Assembly: GCA_012744475.1 (NCBI GenBank)
Contig: JAAYBV010000051.1
Coordinates: 1-64,000 of the forward strand
Direction of reading: 5' to 3'
Length of the DNA: 64,000 bases
Source: Phycisphaerae bacterium
GTDB lineage: Bacteria > Planctomycetota > Phycisphaerae > Sedimentisphaerales > Anaerobacaceae
Positions within the stretch are counted from its first letter, which is position 1. Every line of letters begins with the position of its first letter. The translations under genes were made by a program, and so were the position numbers. Under the pieces are notes generated by a model. It was not told where the DNA came from, did no database searches, and saw nothing but the letters and a program-made list of their open reading frames with translations. Positions 17,198 through 26,122 of this stretch are shown here, piece after piece.

Positions 17198-18904
17198 ATG
17201 TGTGCAGAGGATCAAGGGGCAAAGGACGACAAGAAGGCCAGGCGAAGACGAAAGTGGCATACCATCGGTCGCATCGCCTGCCTGCTTGGCGCGTGCATCT
17301 TCGTCCCGTTCTTCGTAACGGCGATCTGGATCGGCTATCTTTCGTGGATCGGCATTCTCGTCGGTATCGTCTACCTCGCGCCCGGGATCCTGTCACCGCT
17401 CGCCGGCCTGGCCGGCAGAAAACGACTTGAAGGCTTCCTCTCCTGGCTCAGTGCGGGCATGTTCGTCCTGCCGGCCCTGGCGGTGGCGCTGGCAACCATC
17501 TGGCCGACAGAAGACGATCCTGAGCGCTGGCGACCTTACCGGTTCGACGAAGAGTTCGCCGCCCTTGAAGCCGAACGAGCGATACCCGACCAAGAGAATG
17601 CGGCCATCCGCTGTGCCCCCCTGTTCGCCCGGCTGGATGCGAATGACCAGCTGACCGTCTTCTTCCATACAGGCCGCGAGAGCGATGTGTTGTACAAAGA
17701 CGCGTGGACCCGTGTCGAACAGCCGGAGGCGTCACAATGGCTCGACACCTACACTGGGGTGGTGGACGAAGTCGTTCGCGCGGCTGCAAACGGCTCATTC
17801 CGCTGGCCCTTGCAGCGATATACCTATGACGAGTCCACGGTTCCGTACAGACCCTTGAGGCGCGCCTTCCAGCTTCTCATCCTGTCGGCCAACCGCGACC
17901 TGGGCGAAGGACGATTCGAACGAGCCATCACCAGGTACTTCTGCGCCCTCGAAATGGCGCACGATCTGCGACGGCAGGTGCAACCCTTGGATTTTCGGAT
18001 CGGTCATGGCTATGAAACCCGGGTTCTCCGACTGATCCGCCGCGCCCTGGTCCAACACGCCCTCTCCAACCGGGACATCGCACTGATCGCGGAGCGTCTT
18101 CCCAAGACCGACGACGCTTGGCCCGCCGAAGCCACCGCTCTCTTTCGAGCGGAGAAGATTCGGTACATGAACCTCCTCGCGAGAATCTATGAGGTGAATC
18201 CGGAAGGAGAGGTGCGCTTTTCGAGCCAGATGCCACTATCGCCCGACGATCCGCCACAAGACATCCGTTGGTGTCGCCCGTACTGGCCAATGAATATGCC
18301 CCTCGATCCCAAGGGCCTGCACGACATCGCTGAGGATTACTTCTCCAGTCTGCACTACCTGCTTGAGCCGGATCGGCTGCCACCCGATGACCGGGAATCG
18401 GGCGCGAGTTGGACCGATTTCTGCCGGACACTCTCCAACTTCCACCGCTGGTTCGCCGAGATAACCATCTACCGCGCCGACGAATATGCCGAACTACACC
18501 GATTCCACGGCTCGCTCCTCGCCGAACGGCGCGGGACATGGCTGGTCCTGGCTCTGCGCCGTTACCGAGACGAGCACGGCTCGTGGCCCTCTTCCCTCAA
18601 CGAGGTCGCGGATCATATCGCCCCCGAAGCCTTCGTGGACCCCGCCAATGGAGGCGCGTTCGTGTATGCCCCCGTCGACGACAGCTTCAGTCTCTACAGC
18701 ACGGGTCTCAACCGCATCGATGAAGGCGGCCGGGAACGCTACGTCAAAGAGCGCAACCACCACGAGGACGATATCCTGATCTGGCCCCTTGCCAGGCCGG
18801 AGCCTCCCAAGCCTCGGTCCAAGGATGCGATCATGGAAGAACTCAAGGCCATCTATGGTGAAGAGTACATTAGACGCCTCCAGACGGACGCCAACGCTCC
18901 GTAA
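17198..18904 (+). CDS. Membrane-anchored tandem-family protein, copy 1 (568 aa)
   Basis: This is the first and longest of three neighbouring paralogues. A basic N-terminus is followed by three or four hydrophobic segments within residues 25-105, then a large soluble domain. Blocks shared with the next two genes are an entry block (ERAIPDQENAAI), a second block (SQWLDTYTGVVDEVV), a helical block (RDLGEGRFERAITRYFCALE) and a C-terminal block (LRRYRDEHGSWPSSLNEVAD, FSLYSTGLNRIDEGG). The last block resembles tails of planctomycete pseudopilin-like proteins. The start is the ATG at 17198 behind CCCGGAGGGC. The C-terminus ELKAIYGEEYIRRLQTDANA is also shared with copy 2. The function is unknown. Confidence 0.82.
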   Translation: MCAEDQGAKDDKKARRRRKWHTIGRIACLLGACIFVPFFVTAIWIGYLSWIGILVGIVYLAPGILSPLAGLAGRKRLEGFLSWLSAGMFVLPALAVALATIWPTEDDPERWRPYRFDEEFAALEAERAIPDQENAAIRCAPLFARLDANDQLTVFFHTGRESDVLYKDAWTRVEQPEASQWLDTYTGVVDEVVRAAANGSFRWPLQRYTYDESTVPYRPLRRAFQLLILSANRDLGEGRFERAITRYFCALEMAHDLRRQVQPLDFRIGHGYETRVLRLIRRALVQHALSNRDIALIAERLPKTDDAWPAEATALFRAEKIRYMNLLARIYEVNPEGEVRFSSQMPLSPDDPPQDIRWCRPYWPMNMPLDPKGLHDIAEDYFSSLHYLLEPDRLPPDDRESGASWTDFCRTLSNFHRWFAEITIYRADEYAELHRFHGSLLAERRGTWLVLALRRYRDEHGSWPSSLNEVADHIAPEAFVDPANGGAFVYAPVDDSFSLYSTGLNRIDEGGRERYVKERNHHEDDILIWPLARPEPPKPRSKDAIMEELKAIYGEEYIRRLQTDANAP

Positions 18905-18974
18905 GCCCGCTTGACAGAAGACTCGATTGAAGGAAGCACGCATGGTGAGGCGGACCACCCGGAGGGCAGAACAG

Positions 18975-20240
18975 ATGCAGACAGAGGACCCGCGACAGAA
19001 GACCGGTTGGCTCAAGCATGTCAGATTCGCGGCGGCGCTCGCCGCCCTGATAGGGGTGGCGATCTGCGGGCTCTGGCAGCTTGGGGATCGCCGCTCAGCC
19101 GACGCGCGGCTGGCCGATATCGAAGCAACCAGAAACGTCCCGGACGTTCAGGACGCCGCGATCATCTATCGCGAACTGTTTCGAGACACTCGCGCTACAT
19201 CGCTGTCGGATTCTCGTCCAGAGTCTCTGAATGGGTCGGTCTTCAATCAGCGGCTCTACGAACCCTGGCGCAGCGAAGAAGATCCCGAACTTGCCCGGTT
19301 CATCAAGAAGCATCGATACATCATCGACAAACTATTGGACGCATCTGCCCTCCACGAATGCCGATTTCCGTTGACCACGGATATTACGGCGGTGCTCTCA
19401 GAGGTGGATTATGCATCGATGCGCCAGTGGGCCTTCCTGTTAGGCTTTGCGGCCAACAACGACGTTGCAGAAAGACGACTCGACGATGCGACAGCCAAGT
19501 GGCGATGCCTTCTTCAAATGGGACATCACCTGCGCCAGCGTCCCGTACTCCTGGATTTTATTGTGGCCGATGGCATCCAGACCATCGGGCTCAAACGTCT
19601 GATTCATTTCGTGGCGGCCGAGGAACCAACTGAGGCCGACCTGAAGAGGATCGAAGCCATGCCCCTGTCAACTGCCGATGCGTGGACAGAGAACCTTCGC
19701 GACATCCGCACGGCTGACGATCTCCCGGTGCAGAAGATGATGGAGCAGTGGAGCCCCACGGAACGTCTTAAGTATCGGTTCTATGCGTACCGGTTCAACA
19801 AGGCCACAGGCGGACTGCTCAACAAATCCACATCGGAGGACAAGGCTGCCCAGAGCTACTTTCGAACCATGGCTCTGGCCCGTGGACTTCGCATCATCAT
19901 CGCCCTGAAACGGCATCGCACCGAAATCGGTCATTGGCCCGAGGGTCTGAACGAAGTTGCCACCTCTTTGCCTGAGCCAATCCTGACGGACCCACTGAAC
20001 GAAGGACCGTTCATCTATCGCCGAACGAACGGAGCCTTCGAGTTGTATTCCACAGGTGCGAACAAGATCGATGAGCAAGGCCGGGGTGAATCCGAAGGTA
20101 GTGACGACTGGCCCATCTGGATCCCTCCCGCACCGGCGCCACCCAGCCGCAACGGGCAGGACCCCATCATGAACGAACTCAAGGCCATCTACGGCGAGCG
20201 CTATATCACACGTCCACGAGCTGATGCCAACGCTCCGTAG
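18975..20240 (+). CDS. Membrane-anchored tandem-family protein, copy 2 (421 aa)
   Basis: I placed the start at the ATG at 18975 because its leader (CCCGGAGGGCAGAACAG) matches the leader of copy 1, and both then read MxxED. The in-frame ATG at 18942 and TTG at 18927 lie further upstream. One transmembrane helix (HVRFAAALAALIGVAICGLW) anchors a soluble domain. Conserved blocks are NVPDVQDAAIIYRELF, LARFIKKHRYIIDKLLDA with ECRFPL, RRLDDATAKWRCLLQMGHHL, and LKRHRTEIGHWPEGLNEVAT with FELYSTGANKIDEQG. The last 20 residues are nearly the same as in copy 1, pointing to fairly recent duplication. No enzyme motif is recognised. Confidence 0.83.
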   Translation: MQTEDPRQKTGWLKHVRFAAALAALIGVAICGLWQLGDRRSADARLADIEATRNVPDVQDAAIIYRELFRDTRATSLSDSRPESLNGSVFNQRLYEPWRSEEDPELARFIKKHRYIIDKLLDASALHECRFPLTTDITAVLSEVDYASMRQWAFLLGFAANNDVAERRLDDATAKWRCLLQMGHHLRQRPVLLDFIVADGIQTIGLKRLIHFVAAEEPTEADLKRIEAMPLSTADAWTENLRDIRTADDLPVQKMMEQWSPTERLKYRFYAYRFNKATGGLLNKSTSEDKAAQSYFRTMALARGLRIIIALKRHRTEIGHWPEGLNEVATSLPEPILTDPLNEGPFIYRRTNGAFELYSTGANKIDEQGRGESEGSDDWPIWIPPAPAPPSRNGQDPIMNELKAIYGERYITRPRADANAP

Positions 20241-20294
20241 ATTGGGCACTTCTGGCTGAAGAGATTCGCTTCCCACACGTCTGAGTTCGAGGAT

Positions 20295-21587
20295 ATGTCG
20301 GAGTTTGGAGCAATGGAACACGACAAGCCACCATCGGCCGACATCCGCCGACCATGGCGCAGGCGAATTGGCCTTGCGGTCATCGTCATCGCGACAGTGG
20401 CACTGGGGGTCAATGCATTGCTTCCCACATGGCAGAAGGAACTGGCGGCGATCGACGCGAAACGAGCAGTGGCGGATGAGGACAACGCGGCGTTGATCTA
20501 CGCCGAATTGCTGCAGGGCGAGGAGGTCCCGCCTACACCGAGCAAGCTGGATGCCGTGCTGGTGCCCATTATGGAGGCTACCACGGACCCGGTGTCGCTG
20601 CATGAGTATGGAATGAACGATAGAAGACTCGTCGAGTTGGAACTGCCCAAGGGATTGCTCGATCCGAACGACGAAGAGATCACCCTTTGGATGCCCTGGA
20701 CCTCCGCGAAACATCCCGAACTGAGGCAGTGGCTCGATACGCATCGGCATCGCATCGACCGACTCATGGATGCGACTGCGAAGTCCACCTGCTGTTTTCC
20801 CCTTGCACCTAAGGCAGGCCGCATGGGCCTGTTCGACGTACCCCTGGGCGCGATTCGCCAGTATGCGCATCTTCTGCGGCGTGACGCAAACAACGACATG
20901 GCCGAAGGCCGGATTGCCGACGGATTGGCGAAATACGAGGCGATCGTATCAACGGGGCGACATTTCCAGGCGCAGCCAGCAGCATACCTCGTCCTGACGG
21001 GCATCGGATGTGAGGCGATAGGATTGCATCACCTGATCGAATTCGTGGTAACCGGCCCGGCCACAGAGCAGGACTTGGACACGCTGATTATCGCAAACAA
21101 CGATCTGGCGGACCGTTGGAAATCTTTCCGCCGGGACATCAGCCGCGTGCGAGGGATCTTCGCTCGCGGCCTGGAAGACCGCAGGCGGCCCGATTTCCGC
21201 CTGTACCAGTGGTACAGATCGGTCCGCTATGGTGAGGATGGGTGGCACGCCGATCGCGTCGGCGAGTTGTATCATCGCGTGCTGTGCGAGAAGCGAGCAG
21301 TCGACATCCTTATTGAGCTGCGCCGATTCAAGAACCGGACCGGGCGATGGCCCGACCAGTTCGACGAGGTCGCATCGTGCGTCGATCCTTTGGTCCTGAT
21401 CGATCCGCAGAATGGCGGTCCCTATGTGTACCAACGGATCGAAGAAGGGTTTCGGCTATACAGCACCGGACCGAACGGCAAGGATGAGAACGGAGAGCAC
21501 ACCTGGAATGGGCCCGACGACTGGCCCATCTGGCCGCGACGGGGAGAGCCGAGATTGTCGAAACCCGAGGACGTCAACGACGTATAG
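20295..21587 (+). CDS. Membrane-anchored tandem-family protein, copy 3 (430 aa)
   Basis: Third paralogue, 54 bases after copy 2. An ATG at 20313 is an alternative start. One membrane helix (RRIGLAVIVIATVALGVNAL) is followed by the shared blocks: KRAVADEDNAALIYAELL, LRQWLDTHRHRIDRLMDA with CCFPLAP, GRIADGLAKYEAIVSTGRHF, and LRRFKNRTGRWPDQFDEVAS with FRLYSTGPNGKDENG. The end differs from copies 1 and 2. The protein is probably anchored in the inner membrane with its domain outside the cytoplasm. A PspC gene follows after 39 bases, so an envelope-related role is possible but unproven. Confidence 0.83.
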   Translation: MSEFGAMEHDKPPSADIRRPWRRRIGLAVIVIATVALGVNALLPTWQKELAAIDAKRAVADEDNAALIYAELLQGEEVPPTPSKLDAVLVPIMEATTDPVSLHEYGMNDRRLVELELPKGLLDPNDEEITLWMPWTSAKHPELRQWLDTHRHRIDRLMDATAKSTCCFPLAPKAGRMGLFDVPLGAIRQYAHLLRRDANNDMAEGRIADGLAKYEAIVSTGRHFQAQPAAYLVLTGIGCEAIGLHHLIEFVVTGPATEQDLDTLIIANNDLADRWKSFRRDISRVRGIFARGLEDRRRPDFRLYQWYRSVRYGEDGWHADRVGELYHRVLCEKRAVDILIELRRFKNRTGRWPDQFDEVASCVDPLVLIDPQNGGPYVYQRIEEGFRLYSTGPNGKDENGEHTWNGPDDWPIWPRRGEPRLSKPEDVNDV

Positions 21588-21626
21588 GTCTGTGGACAGG
21601 CAACCGACAGACGCGAAAGGGTACGG

Positions 21627-21815
21627 ATGAAACGACTGCATCTTTCCAGGACGGACAAGAAGATTTTTGGGGTCTGCGGCGGGATCGGCGAGACCTACGA
21701 CATCGACCCGACTCTGGTCCGGCTGATCGTCGTATTCCTCTGCTTCGCCACCGCCATCGTCCCGGTCGGCCTGACCTACCTGGTCGCCTGGGCCATCATG
21801 CCCAAAGACGCGTGA
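21627..21815 (+). CDS. PspC-domain membrane protein
   Basis: A 62-residue protein that is essentially one PspC domain. It has the amphipathic start KRLHLSRTDKKIFGVCGGIG, the conserved YDIDPTLVRLI, and a C-terminal membrane helix (VVFLCFATAIVPVGLTYLVA). PspC proteins act in phage-shock and envelope-stress responses or serve as small membrane regulators. There is no PspA gene in view. It sits 39 bases after the last tandem paralogue, so co-transcription is likely. Confidence 0.9.
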   Translation: MKRLHLSRTDKKIFGVCGGIGETYDIDPTLVRLIVVFLCFATAIVPVGLTYLVAWAIMPKDA

Positions 21816-21831
21816 CATCGCATACATTCAG

Positions 21832-21872
21832 GTGGCAGCCTCATCCCGATGTCCATCGGGATGGGGATGGTT
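21832..21872. repeat. Palindromic intergenic repeat, GTGGCAGCCTCA family (single arm)
   Basis: GTGGCAGCCTCA followed by the hairpin CATCCCGATG-TC-CATCGGGATG and then GGGATGG. The same 12-base head and GGGGATGG tail flank different hairpins at 25979-26093 and 28194-28304. Only one arm is present here, just after pspC. Confidence 0.7.
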
Positions 21873-21912
21873 TCGAGATGCGACGCCCTGCTCAGTTGCA
21901 GGCCGCACCCGT

Positions 21913-23100
21913 TCAGTCGGCGATGGACGCCTGGACCAGTTTCAGGAAGCGAGTGCCGAGTCGACCGGTGTGCTTGCCCGGACTTTGCGTGAAAGCCAGG
22001 ACGATGAGCTTCCGGTCGGGAACGACCCAGGCCGCCGTGCCGTCCGATCCACCGTGCGAGAATATCCCATCCCGCGAAACGTTCCAGCCGTATCCATAGT
22101 AACTGTCGCGGCGCTCGCGTTCTTCGGCTGTGTATATGGACGCGGTTTGCGGTGACGTCATCGCGGCAACGGTCTCCTCCTTCAGGATGCGCGTGTCGTT
22201 GTAGACGCCTCCGTTGAGGAACATCTGGCAGAAGATCGCGTAGTCCGTGGCGGTCGAGATCATGCCGCCGGAAGCCCGAACGAACGGATATTGCGGCGGC
22301 GCGCCCGGCCGCCAGCGCGCCTCCCACTGGCCATCCTCTTTCAGGTCATAAACCACCGACATGCGGTCGAGCTTGCCATCCAGCTTATCCGCAACCTCGT
22401 GGTGATAGCTGTCTATCATCCCAAGGGGTGCATAGATGCGCTCGCGCAGGAACACGTCCAGTGGCTGGCCGGAGGCCACTTCGGCAAGCGCGCCCAGCGT
22501 GTTGTAGCCGGGATTGCTGTACTCGTACGTCGTTCCGGGCAGCTCGGTGGCGCCCACCTCGCCGAAGCGGGCCACCTCAAGCTGAAGGCTGGGCGCATCG
22601 GGATGCTCGGGGGACTTCTGCATCAACGGACCGAAGAAGATCGGCTCGATGCGAAAGCCGCTGGTGTGCGTGAGCAGATGATGGATGGTGATCGCGCCGG
22701 AGCGGTAGTTGTCGAACGCCGCGATGTGCCGGCGAACGAGGTCGCGGTAGTTCAGCTTGCCCTCCTCGACCAGAATGCTGATGCCCGTCGCGATAACGGG
22801 CTTGGTGTTCGAGGCCATGCGAAACATCGCGTCTTTCGCGAGGGGGATGCCCTGCTCCTTGTCCTTCCAGCCCATCGCTTCGTGCAGGACCACCTTCCCA
22901 TCGCGGGCGACCAGGAGAACGATGTTGCGCACCTGGTCTTGCCGGACGGCCGTCTCGTACATGTGGACCGCCGCCGCCAGGATGGTTTCATCCATACCGG
23001 CCGCAGAAGGCGCGCCGACGGAGAGAACTACGTCCTGCGCTGACAGCGCGTTCGAGGTCAGAAGCAGAATCACAATCCACGGACGCAGAACTGATCTCAT
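21913..23100 (-). CDS. Secreted serine beta-lactamase-like hydrolase (class C / esterase family)
   Basis: 395 residues, with a GAGGAG site before the ATG at 23100 and a signal peptide (VLRPWIVILLLTSNALSA). The SxxK nucleophile motif is in MFRMASNTKPVIATG, the YxN motif in TYEYSNPGYNTLG, and an HGG-type third motif in GIFSHGGSDGT. HLLTHTSGF is also typical. This family covers class C beta-lactamases, D-aminopeptidases and carboxylesterases; without characterised neighbours an esterase or peptidase role is as likely as drug resistance. The gene lies 45 bases downstream of another secreted hydrolase in the same orientation. Confidence 0.9.
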   Translation of the reverse strand: MRSVLRPWIVILLLTSNALSAQDVVLSVGAPSAAGMDETILAAAVHMYETAVRQDQVRNIVLLVARDGKVVLHEAMGWKDKEQGIPLAKDAMFRMASNTKPVIATGISILVEEGKLNYRDLVRRHIAAFDNYRSGAITIHHLLTHTSGFRIEPIFFGPLMQKSPEHPDAPSLQLEVARFGEVGATELPGTTYEYSNPGYNTLGALAEVASGQPLDVFLRERIYAPLGMIDSYHHEVADKLDGKLDRMSVVYDLKEDGQWEARWRPGAPPQYPFVRASGGMISTATDYAIFCQMFLNGGVYNDTRILKEETVAAMTSPQTASIYTAEERERRDSYYGYGWNVSRDGIFSHGGSDGTAAWVVPDRKLIVLAFTQSPGKHTGRLGTRFLKLVQASIAD

Positions 23101-23124
23101 ATCGCATCTCCTCGAAACAGTCGT

Positions 23125-23148
23125 GGGGCGAATGATGATTCGCCCCTA
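23125..23148. repeat. Palindrome GGGGCGAAT/ATTCGCCCC headed by a TAG stop
   Basis: A perfect 9-base inverted repeat with a 4-base loop (23125-23146), immediately followed on the plus strand by CTACGGGG. Read on the minus strand, the TAG stop of the hydrolase at 23146 is the head of the element (CGTAGGGGCGAAT...). Similar TAG-headed palindromes end genes at 53984 and 63281. It could also act as a transcription terminator or mRNA-stabilising hairpin. Confidence 0.6.
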
Positions 23149-24354
23149 CGGGGATGCCGGTGCCATCTCCTCGTGCTCGCTGCTGACGAGCAGGTCCCGG
23201 TCGTCGATCAGGTTGAGGTAGTAGACGGTGACGCTCTCGGGCAAGGCGGCGGAGGCCTTGGCTGCGTCGGCATCGAGCGTCGCTTCGATGGTCTGCCAGT
23301 TGCGGTCCTGCCACTTGCCGGTATCGGTCGTGTAGTTCAGCTCCGCTTTGACGATGGGGACTTGGCTCTTGAAGGTCGCCCACACGTCGCGGCCGCGCCG
23401 GCCGGCGCTGGTGACCTGGGCCAGCGGCGCACCGCCTTTGAGGACGGCGTCAGCCATGGCACGAATCTCCTCGGGATTCTCGCCGGCGCCGCCATGTCCG
23501 TGCGGCATCCGAACGCGCAGGCACAGCGTCCTCGCCGATTGCGGCCGGCGATATGATTTCTGGAGCGAGTCCATCGGGTAGGCGAAATCGTTCGTGCCGG
23601 TGACCCATAGCATCGGCATCCGCGCCTCGGGCAGGTATTGCGACGGGTCCCATTGTTCGAGCCAGAGACCAGCCTTCTCGGGTCCGAGATTCTTGAACGT
23701 GTCGAGCCAGACCGAGTTATCGCCCAGGAAGCCGCAGCCATAGACCGGCGCCGCGAACTTGAACCGGCTGTCCACGCCCGCAATGATGCAGGTCAGGTAT
23801 CCGCCCCACGAAATCCCGGTAACGCCCGTCCGCTCGGGGTCCACCTCGCGCATCGAGCGGATCAGCGAGTGGGCCAGGATCGCGTCGGCGACCGCGTGGT
23901 ACGTCCACTGGTCCTCAATGGGCCGGTCGAGCTGATCGAACCCGCCCCAGCCGGGTGGCCCGCCGTGCTCGTGACGCGGATGGTCCCGGTATCCGCCGCT
24001 GCTGATGCAGCCACAGGTGTCCATCGCTATCGCGGCGTAGCCCCGCTCGACCCATAGCTTCACCCACGGAATGAACGCCGAGCCCCCGCCCCCGTGCACC
24101 AGCACCATCGCCGGGACCTTCTGCCCTTCCGCCACATCAGGCAGCCCATAGTACGCAAACACCCGCGTCGGCCGGCCCTTCCACGCCAATCCCTCATAGA
24201 AGATCGCCTTGACCCCCTCGACACTCCGATTCGGGTCCGCCCACACCCGCGGCGTCTCCGACAACGCCGCCATGTCCCACCGCACCGCACCGGCCGCCAG
24301 CGTACCGGCACCGATCATCACAACGAGCAGACAAACAAGACGAAGCTTTCTCAA
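23146..24354 (-). CDS. Secreted alpha/beta hydrolase (acetyl-xylan-esterase/dipeptidyl-peptidase-like)
   Basis: 402 residues from a TTG start at 24354, with GGAGG seven bases upstream. The signal peptide is RLVCLLVVMIGAGTLAAG. MVLVHGGGGSAFIPWVKLW gives the oxyanion motif, and GVTGISWGGYLTCIIAG carries the nucleophile elbow (GxSxG). WVTGTNDFAYPMDSLQ is the usual acid region, and RMPHGHGGAGENP holds the probable catalytic histidine. Such enzymes deacetylate polysaccharides or cleave peptides outside the cytoplasm; the substrate here is not known. It is followed by the beta-lactamase-like gene, with a palindrome between them. Confidence 0.85.
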   Translation of the reverse strand: MRKLRLVCLLVVMIGAGTLAAGAVRWDMAALSETPRVWADPNRSVEGVKAIFYEGLAWKGRPTRVFAYYGLPDVAEGQKVPAMVLVHGGGGSAFIPWVKLWVERGYAAIAMDTCGCISSGGYRDHPRHEHGGPPGWGGFDQLDRPIEDQWTYHAVADAILAHSLIRSMREVDPERTGVTGISWGGYLTCIIAGVDSRFKFAAPVYGCGFLGDNSVWLDTFKNLGPEKAGLWLEQWDPSQYLPEARMPMLWVTGTNDFAYPMDSLQKSYRRPQSARTLCLRVRMPHGHGGAGENPEEIRAMADAVLKGGAPLAQVTSAGRRGRDVWATFKSQVPIVKAELNYTTDTGKWQDRNWQTIEATLDADAAKASAALPESVTVYYLNLIDDRDLLVSSEHEEMAPASP

Positions 24355-24399
24355 AGGTATTTCCTCCCAGTTGTGCGGTAGAACCTTTCAATGCCTCCG

Positions 24400-25092
24400 T
24401 CACAGACAATCATAGTGACACACGTTCCCGCCGCCAACGCCCTGGAGAGAAGATGCGTCGATGAGCTGCAGAACCCTGTCGATTCGCTGGCCGTTGGGAA
24501 ATCGCTCACCATCGGTCAGAATGTCCCCACGATGCTCTTTCGCCCACAGATAGATCTGGTATGATGAGTAGCCGGTCCGTGTGAATTCGTCAAAACACTG
24601 GTCGTTCAACCAGCCCGCCTCGTGGGCGCTGGTGTAGGGAGTAATTCCGGTCAGTCGCACAAGTTCGGCCAGCATCACGTTCGCATCCAGTGGGAGTTCG
24701 CGCGAGAGGCGGGTATGCACAAGATACCCCAGGTGGACCCGCAGGCCGTATTCCAGCAGGAGCCCCAGATGATCGACCCGCCCTTCGGCCTTCCTTGCAG
24801 CCAGCAGGGCCGTCACCTCCGTAGGCGGCCGAAGCGGACAGGCCCTCTTGATCCGCCTCGTGACAAACGGAGCCTTCACGGCGAACGCCTCAATCGGACC
24901 AACGCCGTCTGAAACGATCGATTCAACGTCCATGTCCGAACTCGCCAGAACCGTGAGTTGCCGAACTGGAATCGAAGACAGTCGGGCATTGAGCGATCGC
25001 TCTTCGTTCTCATCTCGTTGCCAAAGGTGCCCTACACAAACGGCCGCCAGGACTCCATTTGCCAGAAGACTGATTGCCAGGACCTTCTTCAT
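24400..25092 (-). CDS. Hypothetical protein with N-terminal membrane anchor (230 aa)
   Basis: The start is taken at the ATG at 25092 (MKKVLAISLLANGVLAAVCVGH), which gives a clear signal/anchor helix; the frame is open to 25161. The rest is soluble, with no family that I recognise. Visible segments include RRIKRACPLRPPTEVTALLA, LLLEYGLRVHLGYLVHTRL and TGYSSYQIYLWAKEHRGDI. It lies between a secreted hydrolase and the nucleotidyltransferase pair, without an obvious functional link. Confidence 0.65.
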   Translation of the reverse strand: MKKVLAISLLANGVLAAVCVGHLWQRDENEERSLNARLSSIPVRQLTVLASSDMDVESIVSDGVGPIEAFAVKAPFVTRRIKRACPLRPPTEVTALLAARKAEGRVDHLGLLLEYGLRVHLGYLVHTRLSRELPLDANVMLAELVRLTGITPYTSAHEAGWLNDQCFDEFTRTGYSSYQIYLWAKEHRGDILTDGERFPNGQRIDRVLQLIDASSLQGVGGGNVCHYDCL

Positions 25093-25170
25093 CGCACTCG
25101 CCTCAAACAAGATGTGCGGTGGTCGGGCACAAGACGACGGCAACTTCTGCCCCCCCCACACACTACCTGG

Positions 25171-25728
25171 TTATGTCGCTGCTCCCTTCCAGACCGCCTC
25201 CAATCCAAGTTGGGAAACTCTGGCTTCCAGTTCACCTCGGTCGATGATGGAGGCCGACATATCGAGCATGCTGCGGATATCGCGAAGGTGTTTGTCACCG
25301 CCGCCTTCCTGGTAGAACTGGAGTTTTCGCAGAATCACGTATTCGGGTGGAGCCACCCAAACCCCCATCCCGCCCACCTCGGCAGTGCGCCGGCGCCCCA
25401 TCGCCCAGACATGCAGCGGATCGCACCCCACCGGATAGATATCCGCTTTGAAGCCGCTCGCGTGGTGGATCAGATTGAAATGCCCGCGCGTCTCTCTGCG
25501 AACCTCGGACCGGAGAACCGTTTCAGGCGGGCAGTAGAACTCGCCATCCGGGAACAACGAGATGAAGTCGTCGATTCGAGCGGCGTCCAACTCGACGACC
25601 AAGTCCACATCGTGGGTCAAGCGTGGTTCGCCATAGACGATGCTGGCTACCGAACCGGTGACCATATACGGAATCCCGGCACGGTTCAACGGTTCGACAA
25701 AGACGAGGAACAACTCAGGTTCGGGCAT
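25171..25728 (-). CDS. Nucleotidyltransferase-fold protein (AbiEii/MNT-like), pair 1
   Basis: 185 residues with the minimal nucleotidyltransferase signature: YMVTGSVASIVYGEPRLTHD followed by VDLVVELD (GS...DxD active-site acids). A later acidic strand is GFKADIYPVGCD, and the C-terminal helical part (YVILRKLQFYQEGGGDKHLR) fits the AbiEii-like group. Its first 14 bases overlap the small upstream gene, so the two are translated together. The arrangement resembles toxin-antitoxin operons built on nucleotidyltransferases, but no activity is demonstrated. Confidence 0.82.
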   Translation of the reverse strand: MPEPELFLVFVEPLNRAGIPYMVTGSVASIVYGEPRLTHDVDLVVELDAARIDDFISLFPDGEFYCPPETVLRSEVRRETRGHFNLIHHASGFKADIYPVGCDPLHVWAMGRRRTAEVGGMGVWVAPPEYVILRKLQFYQEGGGDKHLRDIRSMLDMSASIIDRGELEARVSQLGLEAVWKGAAT

Positions 25729-25906
25729 TCTTGAAGATCTCCGTGACTTTGTTCTGGACCTGCTCGTCGGTCCAGTCCGGGTGTTGTTGCCGCAGCCAGG
25801 AGGCCTTGAGCCGGCGGGCCGACCAGTATAGACTCATCGATAGCTTGAGCTTCTGCTCGGGTGTCATTTTCTTGAAGATCTCGATCTGGATTTCCCGCGC
25901 ATTCAC
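25715..25906 (-). CDS. Small partner of nucleotidyltransferase, pair 1 (63 aa)
   Basis: A 63-residue helical, charged protein (MNAREIQIEIFKKMTPEQKL, LYWSARRLKASWLRQQHPDW). It resembles the small proteins (YRMTPEERW...LW type) that precede nucleotidyltransferases in many bacteria. It overlaps its partner by 14 bases. Comparable small genes precede the nucleotidyltransferases at 50030 and 54280. A possible antidote or regulatory subunit; the role is inferred only from the arrangement. Confidence 0.75.
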   Translation of the reverse strand: MNAREIQIEIFKKMTPEQKLKLSMSLYWSARRLKASWLRQQHPDWTDEQVQNKVTEIFKNART

Positions 25907-25978
25907 GCACGCATCTCCGGATTCGTCATGATTCGCTGATTATAGCAACCAGCGAACACTACGCCAATCGTAAGCAGG

Positions 25979-26093
25979 GTGGCAGCCTCAAACGCCTTGG
26001 CGTTTGGGGATGGCGAACTTGGCGGTTGTTCCGATGGCAGAGCACGGGCTGATACCGGAGACCATCCCCAAGCTGCGCTTGAGGCTGCCACAC
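25979..26093. repeat. Palindromic intergenic repeat, GTGGCAGCCTCAA family (two arms)
   Basis: The left arm is GTGGCAGCCTCA + hairpin CAAACGC/GCGTTTG + GGGATGG. The right arm, in inverted orientation, is CCATCCC + CAAGC-TGC-GCTTG + AGGCTGCCACAC. About 48 bases separate the arms. This head-to-head pair of hairpins looks like a REP/BIME-like unit. It occupies the gap between the nucleotidyltransferase pair and aguA. Confidence 0.75.
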
Positions 26094-26122
26094 TGAGGGC
26101 CGACTGAATCCCACAGACCCTG

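Noticed and set aside
21913-23100. True beta-lactamase resistance gene
   Set aside because: The SxxK, YxN and HGG motifs are shared with esterases and peptidases of the same fold; there is no AmpR-type regulator or mobile context to favour antibiotic resistance.
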